NCBI RefSeq assembly: GCF_017313265.1
Contig: NZ_JAFLQZ010000003.1
Coordinates: 62,001 to 126,000 of the forward strand
DNA: 64,000 bases
Reading direction: 5' to 3'
DNA from: Hymenobacter telluris
GTDB taxonomy: Bacteria > Bacteroidota > Bacteroidia > Cytophagales > Hymenobacteraceae
Position numbers and translations under genes: made by a program. Numbering within the stretch: position 1 is the first letter of the stretch; the number at the start of each line of letters is the position of its first letter. Below, piece after piece: positions 37,856 through 47,596 of this stretch. Under the pieces are notes generated by a model. It worked only from the letters and a program-made list of their open reading frames with translations, was not told the origin of the DNA and did no database searches.

Positions 37856-37892
37856 AGTGGCAGAAACCGCCACCCGGACGACTTCTGCCACT
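37856..37892 (-). terminator. Intrinsic terminator downstream of gmd
   Basis: On the minus strand: AGTGGCAGAA, 17-nt loop, TTCTGCCACT, then TTTTG. A perfect 10-bp stem lies 64 nt after the gmd stop codon and before the wzx start. It ends the gmd transcript, or attenuates read-through into wzx. Confidence 0.65.
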
Positions 37893-37956
37893 ATCTACAA
37901 TTTAAAAGCTATTCCCGCAAAGGCCTACACAACACGGCGGCGTTGGCGGATGGGGG

Positions 37957-39069
37957 CTACTCGTGGTAGTTGTACACTTTGTGGCCACCTTTGAGCAGGT
38001 ACTCGTCGCGCTGGAACAGGGCCACGTCGGCAGCCATCATGTCTTTCACCAGCGAGTTGAGGTCATGCTTTGGCTCCCAGCCCAGCTTGGTTTTGGCTTT
38101 GGTAGGGTCGCCAATCAGCAGTTCCACTTCGGTTGGGCGGAAATAGCGCGGATCAATTTCCAATACCACCTGCCCTACTTCCAGGCCGGCGGTTGGGTTG
38201 CCGCAACGCACTACGTGGCCTTTTTCGTTTACCCCTTCGCCAGTGAAGGCCACCTCAATACCTACTTCAGCAAAGGCACGCTGCACAAACTCACGCACCG
38301 TAGTAGTCACGCCAGTGGCAATTACGAAGTCCTCGGGGGTGTCCTGCTGCAAGATGCGCCACATAGCCTCCACGTAGTCCTGTGCGTGGCCCCAGTCGCG
38401 CTTGGCGTCGATGTTGCCCAGGAAAATCTTTTGCTGCAAGCCCAACGAAATGCGCGCTACGCCACGGGTAATCTTGCGCGTTACAAACGTTTCGCCCCGC
38501 AGCGGCGACTCGTGGTTGAACAGGATACCGTTGCAGGCATACATGCCGTACGCCTCCCGATAGTTCACCGTAATCCAGTAAGCATACATCTTGGCCACGG
38601 CGTACGGCGAGCGGGGATAAAACGGCGTGGTTTCGCTCTGGGGAACCTGCTGCACCAAGCCGTACAGCTCCGAGGTGCTGGCCTGGTAAATGCGGGTCTT
38701 CTTGGTCAAACCCAGAATCCGGATGGCTTCCAACAACCGCAGCGTACCAATACCATCAGCGTTGGCCGTGTATTCGGGCGTATCAAACGACACCTTCACG
38801 TGCGACATGGCGCCCAGGTTGTAAATCTCGTCGGGCTGCACTTCCTGAATGATACGAATCAGGTTAGTGGAGTCCGACAAGTCGCCGTAGTGCAGCTTGA
38901 AGCGCACGTTGGTTTCGTGCGGATCCTGGTACAGGTGGTCAATCCGGTCCGTATTGAAGAGCGAGGAGCGGCGTTTCAGGCCGTGCACCTCGTATCCTTT
39001 TTCCAGCAGGAGTTCGGCCAGGTACGCGCCGTCCTGGCCCGTGATACCCGTAATCAGGGCTACTTTCAT
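37957..39069 (-). CDS. gmd: GDP-mannose 4,6-dehydratase
   Basis: 370 aa from ATG 39069; the longer frame has a non-family N-terminus. NAD(P)-binding motif [14 protein letters not shown] at about 8-21, catalytic S131-T132, E134 and Y156-x3-K160 (SPYAVAK). Converts GDP-D-mannose to GDP-4-keto-6-deoxy-mannose, the first step to GDP-L-fucose (fcl is at 55507). Has its own consensus promoter (39179-39209) and a terminator, so it is probably monocistronic. Confidence 0.96.
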   Translation of the reverse strand: MKVALITGITGQDGAYLAELLLEKGYEVHGLKRRSSLFNTDRIDHLYQDPHETNVRFKLHYGDLSDSTNLIRIIQEVQPDEIYNLGAMSHVKVSFDTPEYTANADGIGTLRLLEAIRILGLTKKTRIYQASTSELYGLVQQVPQSETTPFYPRSPYAVAKMYAYWITVNYREAYGMYACNGILFNHESPLRGETFVTRKITRGVARISLGLQQKIFLGNIDAKRDWGHAQDYVEAMWRILQQDTPEDFVIATGVTTTVREFVQRAFAEVGIEVAFTGEGVNEKGHVVRCGNPTAGLEVGQVVLEIDPRYFRPTEVELLIGDPTKAKTKLGWEPKHDLNSLVKDMMAADVALFQRDEYLLKGGHKVYNYHE

Positions 39070-39178
39070 TGGTATATGGTTGGTAGTAAATGAGTCGTGG
39101 TATGCGGGGCATTCCCGCTCAGGCAACAGGAATCAGCCGTAAAGGTGCCGCAGGCGAAAGTTCAACTAACTGAGGCGG

Positions 39179-39209
39179 CAAAGATAATAGCAAAAAAACA
39201 GGCTCCCAA
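39179..39209 (-). promoter_or_regulatory. Best-match Bacteroidota promoter, upstream of gmd
   Basis: Minus strand: TTG (39209-39207), 20 nt, TATCTTTG (39186-39179). Both elements and the spacing are consensus. The gmd start is 110 nt downstream, leaving a leader of about 105 nt. Confidence 0.65.
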
Positions 39210-39251
39210 CTATTCCCCTTTCCTCAATCCCTCTGCTAGCAAAAGTGTTGA

Positions 39252-40340
39252 TTATCGAGCAAGATCTTTCAGAATCACGTCACCAATGCGGCGAGCATTA
39301 GCTTCCGACCCGAATTTTTCCTGTTCTACCCCTTCCACAAAGGCGGTGATGGCATCGGTGTACTGCCGGTATTCAGCGTATTGCATCTGTTTCAGAAACT
39401 GATATAATTCCTGATTGGAACTGAAGTCGCGCCGATCAACGAAACAGGCTTTCGGCACGGACTTAGCCACGTCGGGGTCGCCCCAATATACGGGCACGCA
39501 GCACGCGGCAAAGCTGTCGAAAATCTTCTCGGTGAGGTAGCCGGGCAGGCCCCCAGTATTTTCATAGGCGATATTGAACCGATACTGGCGCAGCACCGGA
39601 ATTTTCTGGTCGTGGGCTACCGGGCCGCGGTTCACAATATCGAACAGGGCTTTGCGGCGTGCGGCTACCGTGCGGGTTATACGCTCGGTGAGGGCAACCG
39701 GTGCCAATTTCTGCAATACGCCCAGGCCCCGAAAGCTCTCATACGTTTTCGGGTGAATCACCCGGCTGTACAAATCAAACTCGTCGGGATGATTCTGGGC
39801 AAACCATTTGAGGGTCAGGTACCGCTCGTGCAGCAACGACGTAGAGCCTTTGGGGGGCTTCACTACTCCAAAGCTGGCGGCCATGAGTACGCACAGCTTC
39901 CGGTTGTTGAACTCTTCTTCACTGGTCGGCCGAAAACTGTTGTTTTCTTCTAAATCAATGGCAAAATGGTAGTGGAAATACCGCTGGTTGTCCACCATAT
40001 TATAATTGTAGGTGAACACCTTGTCGAAAACCTGGTGGTTGGCTGGGTTCCAGTTGTGCGGATAGTAGGTAGCTGGCTCACTCAGAATCAGATAGTTGCT
40101 GCGCCCTTCGCGCCAAGGAGCGTTCTGAAAGGGCAGGCAGTTATCAAGTCCGATGACCAGCTCCGACTCTTCGGGCGGGTGAATATCCTGCGTCCCTAGC
40201 TCAATGCCATGCCGGGCCAGATAGTCGCGCAGCGACGAAAACATGAAGGCGCTGTTCTTCATGCCATAGAAGGACTCGTTCAGGAAGATGCCATTTTGCA
40301 GCAGCGCAGGGTCTTCTACGACGTAAAGAGTGGCTTTCAT
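39252..40340 (-). CDS. GT10 alpha-fucosyltransferase (copy 1)
   Basis: 362 aa from ATG 40340 (MKATLYVVED). Carries the GT10 donor motif YRFNIAYENTGGLPGYLTEKIFDSF (about residues 245-269) with the conserved F/Y-x-N...TEK core, followed by CCVPVYWGDP. GDP-fucose donor; alpha-1,3/1,4-type linkage is the family norm. A tandem paralogue lies 66 nt upstream. No membrane or heptad-repeat tail. Together with gmd and fcl it indicates a fucosylated surface glycan. Confidence 0.88.
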   Translation of the reverse strand: MKATLYVVEDPALLQNGIFLNESFYGMKNSAFMFSSLRDYLARHGIELGTQDIHPPEESELVIGLDNCLPFQNAPWREGRSNYLILSEPATYYPHNWNPANHQVFDKVFTYNYNMVDNQRYFHYHFAIDLEENNSFRPTSEEEFNNRKLCVLMAASFGVVKPPKGSTSLLHERYLTLKWFAQNHPDEFDLYSRVIHPKTYESFRGLGVLQKLAPVALTERITRTVAARRKALFDIVNRGPVAHDQKIPVLRQYRFNIAYENTGGLPGYLTEKIFDSFAACCVPVYWGDPDVAKSVPKACFVDRRDFSSNQELYQFLKQMQYAEYRQYTDAITAFVEGVEQEKFGSEANARRIGDVILKDLAR

Positions 40341-40406
40341 TCGGTGTGCAATGGATGATTCTGCCTGCTCCGGTGTGGCGAGCAAGAGCAGCAATAAGTT
40401 GGGTAG

Positions 40407-41501
40407 TTAGAGAGTGGCTGACTGCAAATCCTGCATAATAACGTGGGCTATTCGCTGGGCATTGGCCTCGGAGCCAAATTTTTCCTGCTCTACCCCCTTC
40501 GTAAAATCAGCTATAGCCTGCATGTATCCCTGATACTGGGAGTATGGCATTGTTTTGATGAACTTGTACAGTTCTTCGTACGACTGAAATTTACGCCGGT
40601 CGATGAAGCACTCTTTGGGAATGAAACGCTCTATTTCCGGCTCGCCCAAGTAGATGGGCACACAGCCTGCTCCGAAACAGTCGAATATCTTTTCCGAGAT
40701 GTAGCCGGCCAGTTTGGTGTTCTCGTAGCAAATAGCAAAACGGTAGTTACGGAACGTTTTGATTTTATCATTAGGACCGACTGGGCCACGGCTTACAGCC
40801 TTGAAGATAGTTTGCCGGCGCTCAACCACCGAATTCGTTACTTTTTTTACGATGGGAGCCGGCAGCACCCGTTGCAGCACCCCCAGTCCCCGGAAGCTTT
40901 GCAACAAACGCGGATTAATGCCCCGGCTGTACAAGGAAAACTCCTGCGGGTGGTGGCGGGCAAACCATTTCACGGTTTGGTACCGCTCGTAGAGCAGTGA
41001 GGTGGAGTCGCCGGTAGGCTTGGTTGGCTGAAACATACCCGCCATCAGCACGCACAAACGCCGCTCATTGAACTCCGCTTCCGATACCGGCTGAAAAGCC
41101 GGCGTACCGTCCAAGTCGATAGCGAAGTAGTGATGCATGTACTTTTTCTCGTCGGCCAGGGTATAATCGTAGGTGAATACCCGGTCAAAAATGGCGTGGT
41201 TTTCCTTGGCCCAGTTTTCCGGATAATACGTATCCGGCTCGTTTAGCAGCAGATACACTTTAGCGGTTGGCTTGCGCTTTATCTGTTGCAATGCCACTGT
41301 TTGGTCCAGCGCAATAATAAGGTCTGCTTCGGCTGGTGGATGAATGTCCTGCGTGGCCAAATCGATGCCGCGCCCGGCCAGGATGGTACGCAGGTCGGTA
41401 AACAGAAAGCCGTAGTTCTTAACTCCGTTGATAGACTCACCTGAGAAAATACGGTTTTGTAAAAAGTCCGGCTCATTGAGCACGAAAAACGTAGCTTTCA
41501 T
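40407..41501 (-). CDS. GT10 alpha-fucosyltransferase (copy 2)
   Basis: 364 aa. Clearly homologous to the downstream copy along its whole length (both start MKAT, share TQDIHPP, FRGLGVLQ, SRGPV and the YRF-x-I-x-YEN donor motif, here YRFAICYENTKLAGYISEK). The active-site TEK is SEK here. Well-diverged, so not a recent duplication; perhaps different acceptors. No promoter box was recognised in the 279-bp gap upstream (41502-41780), where I see no gene. Confidence 0.87.
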   Translation of the reverse strand: MKATFFVLNEPDFLQNRIFSGESINGVKNYGFLFTDLRTILAGRGIDLATQDIHPPAEADLIIALDQTVALQQIKRKPTAKVYLLLNEPDTYYPENWAKENHAIFDRVFTYDYTLADEKKYMHHYFAIDLDGTPAFQPVSEAEFNERRLCVLMAGMFQPTKPTGDSTSLLYERYQTVKWFARHHPQEFSLYSRGINPRLLQSFRGLGVLQRVLPAPIVKKVTNSVVERRQTIFKAVSRGPVGPNDKIKTFRNYRFAICYENTKLAGYISEKIFDCFGAGCVPIYLGEPEIERFIPKECFIDRRKFQSYEELYKFIKTMPYSQYQGYMQAIADFTKGVEQEKFGSEANAQRIAHVIMQDLQSATL

Positions 41502-41780
41502 TTAGTAATATTTAGCGCACGAAAGAGTAATATCCTGATTCTTTCTTGTGCCCGACACTCGTGGCTCCCATCTATCAGGCTGCATATCCGTCAGGGCTGC
41601 TCGAATACTCTACAATCAGGCATGCCCATTCCGGTAGGTCAGCTCACACTGGGAAATTGGCAGAACTTTTCAGTGGGATACGCTCCAGATAGCAAGGAAA
41701 GTACAAAGCTAGGCAATAAACCACTCCCGATAGAGCCTCCAGAACTCTCTCGCTACCCAGCCTTGGAGACTTGCTGCCTA

Positions 41781-42731
41781 TTATCCTGTTTTGCTACCCG
41801 ACTTGAGCCGCATTTTAAACCCATACGGAATGCTTTTCAGGTAGTATGCATATCGGCCCGTTCGGAAGGCTAGTTGTATCAGCCGCTTAATTCCATCCAG
41901 GCTGTTGCCATTCATCAAATCGTGCATGGCTATTCGGCTGGCGCCATTCACAATTGCCATTTCGTTGTCGTGCAGCGCTTCTGTGGCACCTAGCTGTTGC
42001 AGTTTGGTTGCCAATTCATTGCGAACGAGCACCTCATGCTCGTACATCCGCAGCATGTTGTGGCTGGTACTTGTCGGATGTACTCGCACTAGAGCCCAGG
42101 CAGCCGGATTTCCGTCGTATAGGAAACAAGCGCCGGCCAAAGCACACCGAACCCAGTACTCCCAATCCTCCACACTGCGCAGGTGTTCCGCAACCGGCCC
42201 CACTCGTTGCAACAGCTCCCGGCGAATTAAAGCTGCGTTTACAGCCATTATATTTTTTTTAACCAGCGCATTTATCATTACCGCGCCGCAACCGCTTACT
42301 TCCGGCATCCAGGCGCTATCCTGCATATCGAACGAGCGGCTTAAACTATCGGGCTGCCCCTGTCGGAAACAGCGCACATCACCATACACAATATCTACCT
42401 CCGGGTGGGCTTCCAGCAACAAAACCTGGGTTTCCAGCTTGCGAGGCACCAGTAGGTCGTCGGAATCCAGAAACTGAATGTATTGCCCTTTTGCAGCGGC
42501 CACCCCCGTATTTCGGGCCGCCGACATACCTTTATTTTCCTGGTAGATGTACCGAAACCGAGTATCCCGCGCCTGATACTCCTCGCCTACCGCCCGAGAG
42601 TTGTCGGTCGAGCCGTCGTCGATGATAATGCACTCCCAGTGCGGATACGTTTGAGTTAGCACCGAATCCAGGGTTTCGGGCAGCAGCCAGCCGTAGTTGT
42701 AGCAGGGGATAATGATGCTTACCAGATTCAT
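41781..42731 (-). CDS. GT2 glycosyltransferase
   Basis: 316 aa from ATG 42731 (MNLVSIIIPCYNYGWLLPE). GT-A fold: DDGSTDNS (about 37-44) and the metal-binding SDD motif LDSDDLLVP (about 86-94). The longer open frame upstream is Ala/Pro/Arg-rich and overlaps the next gene, so it is rejected. It is the last gene of a minus-strand run whose promoter is at 50005, and lies 23 nt after the next GT2. Confidence 0.9.
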   Translation of the reverse strand: MNLVSIIIPCYNYGWLLPETLDSVLTQTYPHWECIIIDDGSTDNSRAVGEEYQARDTRFRYIYQENKGMSAARNTGVAAAKGQYIQFLDSDDLLVPRKLETQVLLLEAHPEVDIVYGDVRCFRQGQPDSLSRSFDMQDSAWMPEVSGCGAVMINALVKKNIMAVNAALIRRELLQRVGPVAEHLRSVEDWEYWVRCALAGACFLYDGNPAAWALVRVHPTSTSHNMLRMYEHEVLVRNELATKLQQLGATEALHDNEMAIVNGASRIAMHDLMNGNSLDGIKRLIQLAFRTGRYAYYLKSIPYGFKMRLKSGSKTG

Positions 42732-42754
42732 GTGCTTGAAGGAAAATGAGCGAA

Positions 42755-43828
42755 CTAATGCCGCAGCAGGCTCTGCGGCAGCACATACAGCCGGATCAGT
42801 TGCTTGAGCACCACCCAGTTGAGCGGAAATCCATGCTGACGGGCAATAGCCAGGCAAGCCCGCGCCGCAGCATAGTGGCCGGCGTCGTTGTAGCGGTGCA
42901 CGGCCAGCCACGCTTGGTGGCGAACGAAAGCAGCCAGTTCTTGCTTCGGCACCCGTACCGGGTAGCGTGTAGGCACAAAGGGCGTGGCCTTTTCCACAAT
43001 GAGTTGCCGAACGGCATCCAGCAACACCGCCGGCTGCCCAGTACTATACAGCACGTTGTAGAAAACCCGCTGAATGTCCTGCTCAAAATGGGTGCCTTCC
43101 GCTACCGTCTTTGACGCCTCATGCAGTCGGAAATACGTGAGCAAGCTGTCAGACAGCAGCACCTTCTCCTGACCGGCTTGCAGCAAATAGCGAAACCACA
43201 GATCCAGATCCATGGTGTAGCGAAATTGCTCGTCAACGCCTAGCTGCTTCAGAATACTAGCTTTGAAAAACGTGGAAGGCTGGTTGATTTGATGACGGTT
43301 CAAGGTGTCACCAACAGTAGCATCCAGTCCCATACGCATTCCGCGCGTATCCAGCTGGCTGATGTCGTTCAGGAAGTAGTCGCAACCGCCGCACAGCACG
43401 TCGTAATGCGCCAAGTCAAACTCGCGGGCCAGACTATAAAAGGCACCAGGCGCCAGCAAATCGTCGCTATTGATCCAGTTAACAATATCACCCGTCACCT
43501 GAGCCAGCCCTTTCTGAATGGCGTGGCTCTGGCCCCGGTCTTTCTCGCTCACCCAGTATGTTATCCAAGGCTCGTACTGCCGGATTACGTCCAGCGTGTT
43601 ATCGGTACTGCCTGCGTCGATAATAATCAGCTCGTAGCGTGGGTAGTCTTGGGCTATAACCGAGCGAATAGTTTCCTCTAAATATTGCCCCTGGTTATAG
43701 CTGGGTGTGATGATGGAAATTTTAGGAAGATATGCATCACGTATATCATGCTTAGCAGACTCTGCGTACAACCAAGGCCACATTGTTTTACCAATAGGAG
43801 TTGATGGTAAAGACGGAAAAGAAGTCAT
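42755..43828 (-). CDS. GT2 glycosyltransferase
   Basis: 357 aa. GT-A signature ISIITPSYNQGQYLEETI (about 37-54), DAGSTDNT, and WINSDDLLAPG (about 115-125), in which NSDD replaces the usual DxD context. The first 30 residues are an extra N-terminal extension. Base composition falls to AT-rich towards its 5' end, next to the AT-rich island. Sugar unknown. Confidence 0.88.
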   Translation of the reverse strand: MTSFPSLPSTPIGKTMWPWLYAESAKHDIRDAYLPKISIITPSYNQGQYLEETIRSVIAQDYPRYELIIIDAGSTDNTLDVIRQYEPWITYWVSEKDRGQSHAIQKGLAQVTGDIVNWINSDDLLAPGAFYSLAREFDLAHYDVLCGGCDYFLNDISQLDTRGMRMGLDATVGDTLNRHQINQPSTFFKASILKQLGVDEQFRYTMDLDLWFRYLLQAGQEKVLLSDSLLTYFRLHEASKTVAEGTHFEQDIQRVFYNVLYSTGQPAVLLDAVRQLIVEKATPFVPTRYPVRVPKQELAAFVRHQAWLAVHRYNDAGHYAAARACLAIARQHGFPLNWVVLKQLIRLYVLPQSLLRH

Positions 43829-43891
43829 AATTGTGCTTGAGCTGCAGTGCGTTAAAATTCAACGCATTCCTACTGAATTAGATATCGACAA

Positions 43892-44983
43892 TTACATCCT
43901 GTCAGCAATATTGCTTTGAATAATATTGTGAGCATTTTTATCTATCCTTTTCTTTAAATCCATAACATCTAAATAGTAGTTTTTAACGTTTTTCATATCT
44001 TTAATTCGAGCATATATAATGAGCATATCTCTATTGACGTTCATAATAGATACTTCATTCCATTTGATTAAATCTTTTACGTATTGCAAGGTTATCATAC
44101 GCTTCAATACACCTTTTATCATATAAGCTGTATCTTTCAAATGATTCGAAATACTTAAATACTTAATAGGATTGCCCCACAATGTATTAATATAAGCAAA
44201 TATTCTAGTTTGGCTCCAAACAGAAGAATAAAATAGTCGATTTCGGTAACTTTTGGTCAATCTAACTGCTGTCATATGATGAATTAAATACAACTTAGAG
44301 GAATACCATATTTCGTAGCCCAACATCTGTGCTACATAGCACAACTCATCATCTTCCCCAGCTGTCAAATTCTTACTTCCTTGTCGGCCTATGAACAGAC
44401 TTTTGAAACCAAGACTATATAGTTGATGCCAGATTATAGTCCGGACGAACATACCTGCGCCCCATAAAGCGTTTCGGCCAATATTGCCATCAGCGAATAC
44501 TTCAAAACGACCATTATTGTATCCTTTTTGCTCACCTACAGCATAGCAGTGCTGATAAGCAGGAAACCATGAAGGAGGAACAATATCAAATGAAGCTGCA
44601 TTAGGCCCACCTATAATCCCAATTTTAGCATTACTTTCTAATAGATGGTAGCCAATTCGTAAATAATCATTATTCAAACGATTATCATCATCTACAATAC
44701 AGGCATAGCAGTATTGAGCTTTCTGAAAAGCTAACTCGACAGCAAAATTTTTACCAGGTCGTTGCTCTCTAAAGATTCGCAACGGCATTGCTCTGTCAGA
44801 CTGTTTCCAATAGTTTTCAGCTATGAGAGCAGTATCATCAGTGCAAGCGTTGTCAACAAGGATTATTTCGCATTTTATACCAGCTGACAATTCCTGCTCC
44901 GCTAAATGACGAAGAGTTTCGGTTATGCGAGATGCACTATTATAAGTACAAATGAGAAATGAAACGCCATTGAGAAAAGACAT
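43892..44983 (-). CDS. GT2 glycosyltransferase in AT-rich island
   Basis: 363 aa. GT-A signature SFLICTYNSASRITETL, DNACTDDT and the metal-binding D-D-D (CIVDDDNRLN, about residue 96). A mid-region LTAGEDDELCY (about 235) matches the acceptor/base motif ED of family 2. Strongly AT-rich, with Lys/Ile/Asn-rich codon use unlike the flanking locus. The C-terminal third is Lys-rich with no assigned role. Confidence 0.85.
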   Translation of the reverse strand: MSFLNGVSFLICTYNSASRITETLRHLAEQELSAGIKCEIILVDNACTDDTALIAENYWKQSDRAMPLRIFREQRPGKNFAVELAFQKAQYCYACIVDDDNRLNNDYLRIGYHLLESNAKIGIIGGPNAASFDIVPPSWFPAYQHCYAVGEQKGYNNGRFEVFADGNIGRNALWGAGMFVRTIIWHQLYSLGFKSLFIGRQGSKNLTAGEDDELCYVAQMLGYEIWYSSKLYLIHHMTAVRLTKSYRNRLFYSSVWSQTRIFAYINTLWGNPIKYLSISNHLKDTAYMIKGVLKRMITLQYVKDLIKWNEVSIMNVNRDMLIIYARIKDMKNVKNYYLDVMDLKKRIDKNAHNIIQSNIADRM

Positions 44984-45041
44984 TGCAGGTACTTTTATTT
45001 TTTTGCACTCTATTCCTGAATAAATCTATATTATTACGCTA

Positions 45042-46037
45042 TTAATCAGGAACTATACTGTTCAGAATACCTGTCACTTTGTTGATAAGTTTTCTTTTAA
45101 ATGTATAATAGTCTTTTATCTTTTTATTTTTAACTTCGTCATTCTTTATTTTATAATAAGGAACTATTTTCTTTAATTCAATTCCATTATTTTGGACAAC
45201 CTTACTACGATATTGCTCAAAAATAGGTTTTATATCCTGACGATTTTCAAATGTAATGCGTGTGTTATAAGAACTTATCCTGTCTGGAATATTAATATTA
45301 AAGTGACTGAAGTGAAAAAAGGCCAACTTATATTTATTATTGACTAGCCAATTTCCTTTATCATCAACAGTTAGTAGGCGCTCGTGCAAGTTCCAGTTTG
45401 CAGCATTATATCCAGGATCACGGATAATATAGTATGAATCAAAAAAAGCAGGTATATAATTAATCCAAATTTGATCATAAAATAATCCTTCATCATCCTT
45501 ACGAAAACCGTATTTAACACATCTATCTGCCCACCAATCAAGAAAGAATGAAAGTTGAATATGCTTCGATAAAGCAATAAAACCTAAATTAAATATACCT
45601 GTAGGAAGTATGTGCCTATCATTAGGCCCAAATTCGTCGTCAATAGGAGATAATAAGTGTGGCGTCAGAGTTACCATTGAAGTAGAAAGCCCGTACATTA
45701 CTTCATCTAAACGAGCAAACAATTGAATATCAGGATCAAGATAGATTACCTCATTTGCTTGTAAATTATCAAAGAAATGTTTAAAGTAGAAAGGCTTTAC
45801 TGTAGTGTTCAATTCTATGATATTAAATTTTTCACTGAGGCTATTAATATCTGGCATTGAAATATTTTCAGCCAACAAAATATCACAACCATATAATGAG
45901 TAATCAATTTGATTATTGAGCTTATCAACTAGCCCAATAAAAAAATTATACTCAGGATGAAATAATTTAAAAGAGTCTACTAATACCTTAGCAGCACCCA
46001 AGTAATTATTTGAACAGAGCGTAAACGCGACTTTCAT
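45042..46037 (-). CDS. GT8-like glycosyltransferase in AT-rich island
   Basis: 331 aa. N-terminal VAFTLCSNNYLGAAKVLVDSF and Y-L-D101-P-D103 (VIYLDPDIQ) give the GT-A/GT8 donor motif with DxD. LPTGIFNLGFIALSK (about 145-160) and DDEGLFYDQIWINYIP, a conserved D-Q-x-W-I/L-N pattern, also fit. AT-rich. It probably uses a UDP-sugar; this exact subfamily is often found in polysaccharide loci. Sugar unknown. Confidence 0.78.
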   Translation of the reverse strand: MKVAFTLCSNNYLGAAKVLVDSFKLFHPEYNFFIGLVDKLNNQIDYSLYGCDILLAENISMPDINSLSEKFNIIELNTTVKPFYFKHFFDNLQANEVIYLDPDIQLFARLDEVMYGLSTSMVTLTPHLLSPIDDEFGPNDRHILPTGIFNLGFIALSKHIQLSFFLDWWADRCVKYGFRKDDEGLFYDQIWINYIPAFFDSYYIIRDPGYNAANWNLHERLLTVDDKGNWLVNNKYKLAFFHFSHFNINIPDRISSYNTRITFENRQDIKPIFEQYRSKVVQNNGIELKKIVPYYKIKNDEVKNKKIKDYYTFKRKLINKVTGILNSIVPD

Positions 46038-46047
46038 GTATTATATG

Positions 46048-46665
46048 TTAGACGAGAACTTTTATTATCCTTGCAGGATTTCCTCCAACAACTGAATTTG
46101 CAGGGACATCTTTGGTTACAACTGCATTAGCACCTATTATGGCATTTGAGCCTATTTTTACACCTGGAAGAATTGATACATTCTCGCCTATCCAAACATT
46201 ATTCTCTATTATCACAGGTCCCTTAGAATATAATTTTCTATGTACCGGAGCTACTTTAAGCGCCTCAGAGTTGACCTCACCATGAGAATGATCAGATATA
46301 TAAATTCTACTTGCTAATAGAACATTATCACCAATAAATATTTTATTTATACATCCAATATGAACATCAGTATTAAATACAACATTGTTTCCTATATATA
46401 TTTCAGGAAAGAATTTTTGCTCTCCATATTTATCCCATGCTTCTATTCTCAAATTATACATTGCAGCAAATCCATTTCCTATAGAAATGTATTTTGGATT
46501 TTTAATAATCATATTATCAGGAAAGCTATGAGATTCACCCAAAAACTTAAATTCACCAAGAAATGCCTTCCTATTATTTTGATCATATAGATCCTTGTAA
46601 AATTGCGAGTTTATTATTTTGTAAATAAACTCAACAAGCTTACGCTTCACACTTATCAATATCAT
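46048..46665 (-). CDS. Hexapeptide-repeat O-acetyltransferase in AT-rich island
   Basis: 205 aa. Left-handed beta-helix with about seven hexapeptide turns (about 85-200): YIGNNVVFNTDV, FIGDNVLLAS, VWIGENVSILPG, AIIGANAVVTKD and the VVGGNPARII end. The catalytic histidine is in SDHSHGEV (about 127-132). WbbJ/CatB-type, transferring acetyl from acetyl-CoA to a sugar hydroxyl. It overlaps the upstream GT2 by 4 nt and is AT-rich. Confidence 0.87.
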   Translation of the reverse strand: MILISVKRKLVEFIYKIINSQFYKDLYDQNNRKAFLGEFKFLGESHSFPDNMIIKNPKYISIGNGFAAMYNLRIEAWDKYGEQKFFPEIYIGNNVVFNTDVHIGCINKIFIGDNVLLASRIYISDHSHGEVNSEALKVAPVHRKLYSKGPVIIENNVWIGENVSILPGVKIGSNAIIGANAVVTKDVPANSVVGGNPARIIKVLV

Positions 46666-47585
46666 ATTTTTTTAAATTGCTTTTTAACAAAAATCGGAAT
46701 TATTACGCTCCAAAACGCAGAATAATTCCAATACAAAGAGAACAACAATTTAAAGACAGATTCATTATTAAATGATGATCTATCAGAGGAAATAAAAACA
46801 GGAAAAAAGTTACGAATAAGTTTATTATTTATTATTGTTTTTATTTTACTATCATATCCTTTACTAATAAAAGAATCAATTATTTTATTAAAATTTTTAC
46901 CAAAAACCTCAAATAATTTATATCCACCTGTGTTTCCTAATTTGCAGAGTATAAGTTTACTTGAAATAAATATATTTTTATTTGAAGAAAATATAGCCGG
47001 AATGACCCATGAGAGCTGAACAAGCATAGTTCCCATATTTTCCTCAGTGTATACTTTTCTATCTACTAAATCTTTATTCACTATATTACCTGTCAAAAAT
47101 GTAACCCAGTAGTTAACACTTTCAAGAAAGCCTATTGATGAAGTATTTATTTTATATTCTAAGCTTCCAATAGGTGAAATTTTACGAATATCAATTTCTT
47201 CAAACCACTCACTATCTATGTAACAAGCTCCGCAATTATCATTTTCTTTCAGCAAGTTTAGAATTAGCTTAAGCGAATTTGGCCTCAGTAAATCGTCGTC
47301 AGAGAATATCCACACAAATTTCCCTTTAGCATAACGGTAGCAAGCAAGAAAATTTCCATCCATTCCTAAATTCTCCTCGTTTCTATAGTAATAAAAGTTT
47401 TTGCATTTATTTATATCCCTTACAACCTCGCAAGTATTATCAGTAGAAGCATTATCTGAAACCACAATCTCAATGTCATTCTCAATATCACATTCCACTT
47501 GACCAAGTAAGCTTTGCAAGCATTTATACAAGTAGCCAGCTCTATTGAAAGTAGGAATTGCAATTGTCAAAAAAGGAGAAGACAT
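46662..47585 (-). CDS. GT2 glycosyltransferase in AT-rich island
   Basis: 307 aa. LTIAIPTFNRAGYLYKCLQS at about residues 5-24, SDNASTDNT, and FSDDDLLRP (about 94-102), the DxD-type metal site. C-terminal half is Lys/Phe/Ile-rich with no membrane helix call. Strongly AT-rich. A 4-nt ATGA overlap with the acetyltransferase indicates coupling. Sugar unknown. Confidence 0.86.
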   Translation of the reverse strand: MSSPFLTIAIPTFNRAGYLYKCLQSLLGQVECDIENDIEIVVSDNASTDNTCEVVRDINKCKNFYYYRNEENLGMDGNFLACYRYAKGKFVWIFSDDDLLRPNSLKLILNLLKENDNCGACYIDSEWFEEIDIRKISPIGSLEYKINTSSIGFLESVNYWVTFLTGNIVNKDLVDRKVYTEENMGTMLVQLSWVIPAIFSSNKNIFISSKLILCKLGNTGGYKLFEVFGKNFNKIIDSFISKGYDSKIKTIINNKLIRNFFPVFISSDRSSFNNESVFKLLFSLYWNYSAFWSVIIPIFVKKQFKKI

Positions 47586-47596
47586 TTTTTTGTAGA

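Noticed and set aside
37963-39093. 376-aa plus-strand open frame across gmd
   Set aside because: It mirrors the gmd gene. The gmd frame has all catalytic residues, the reverse frame has none.
43829-43891. Possible insertion element at the edge of the AT-rich island
   Set aside because: No transposase, terminal inverted repeat or target duplication was seen; the edge is marked only by a composition change.
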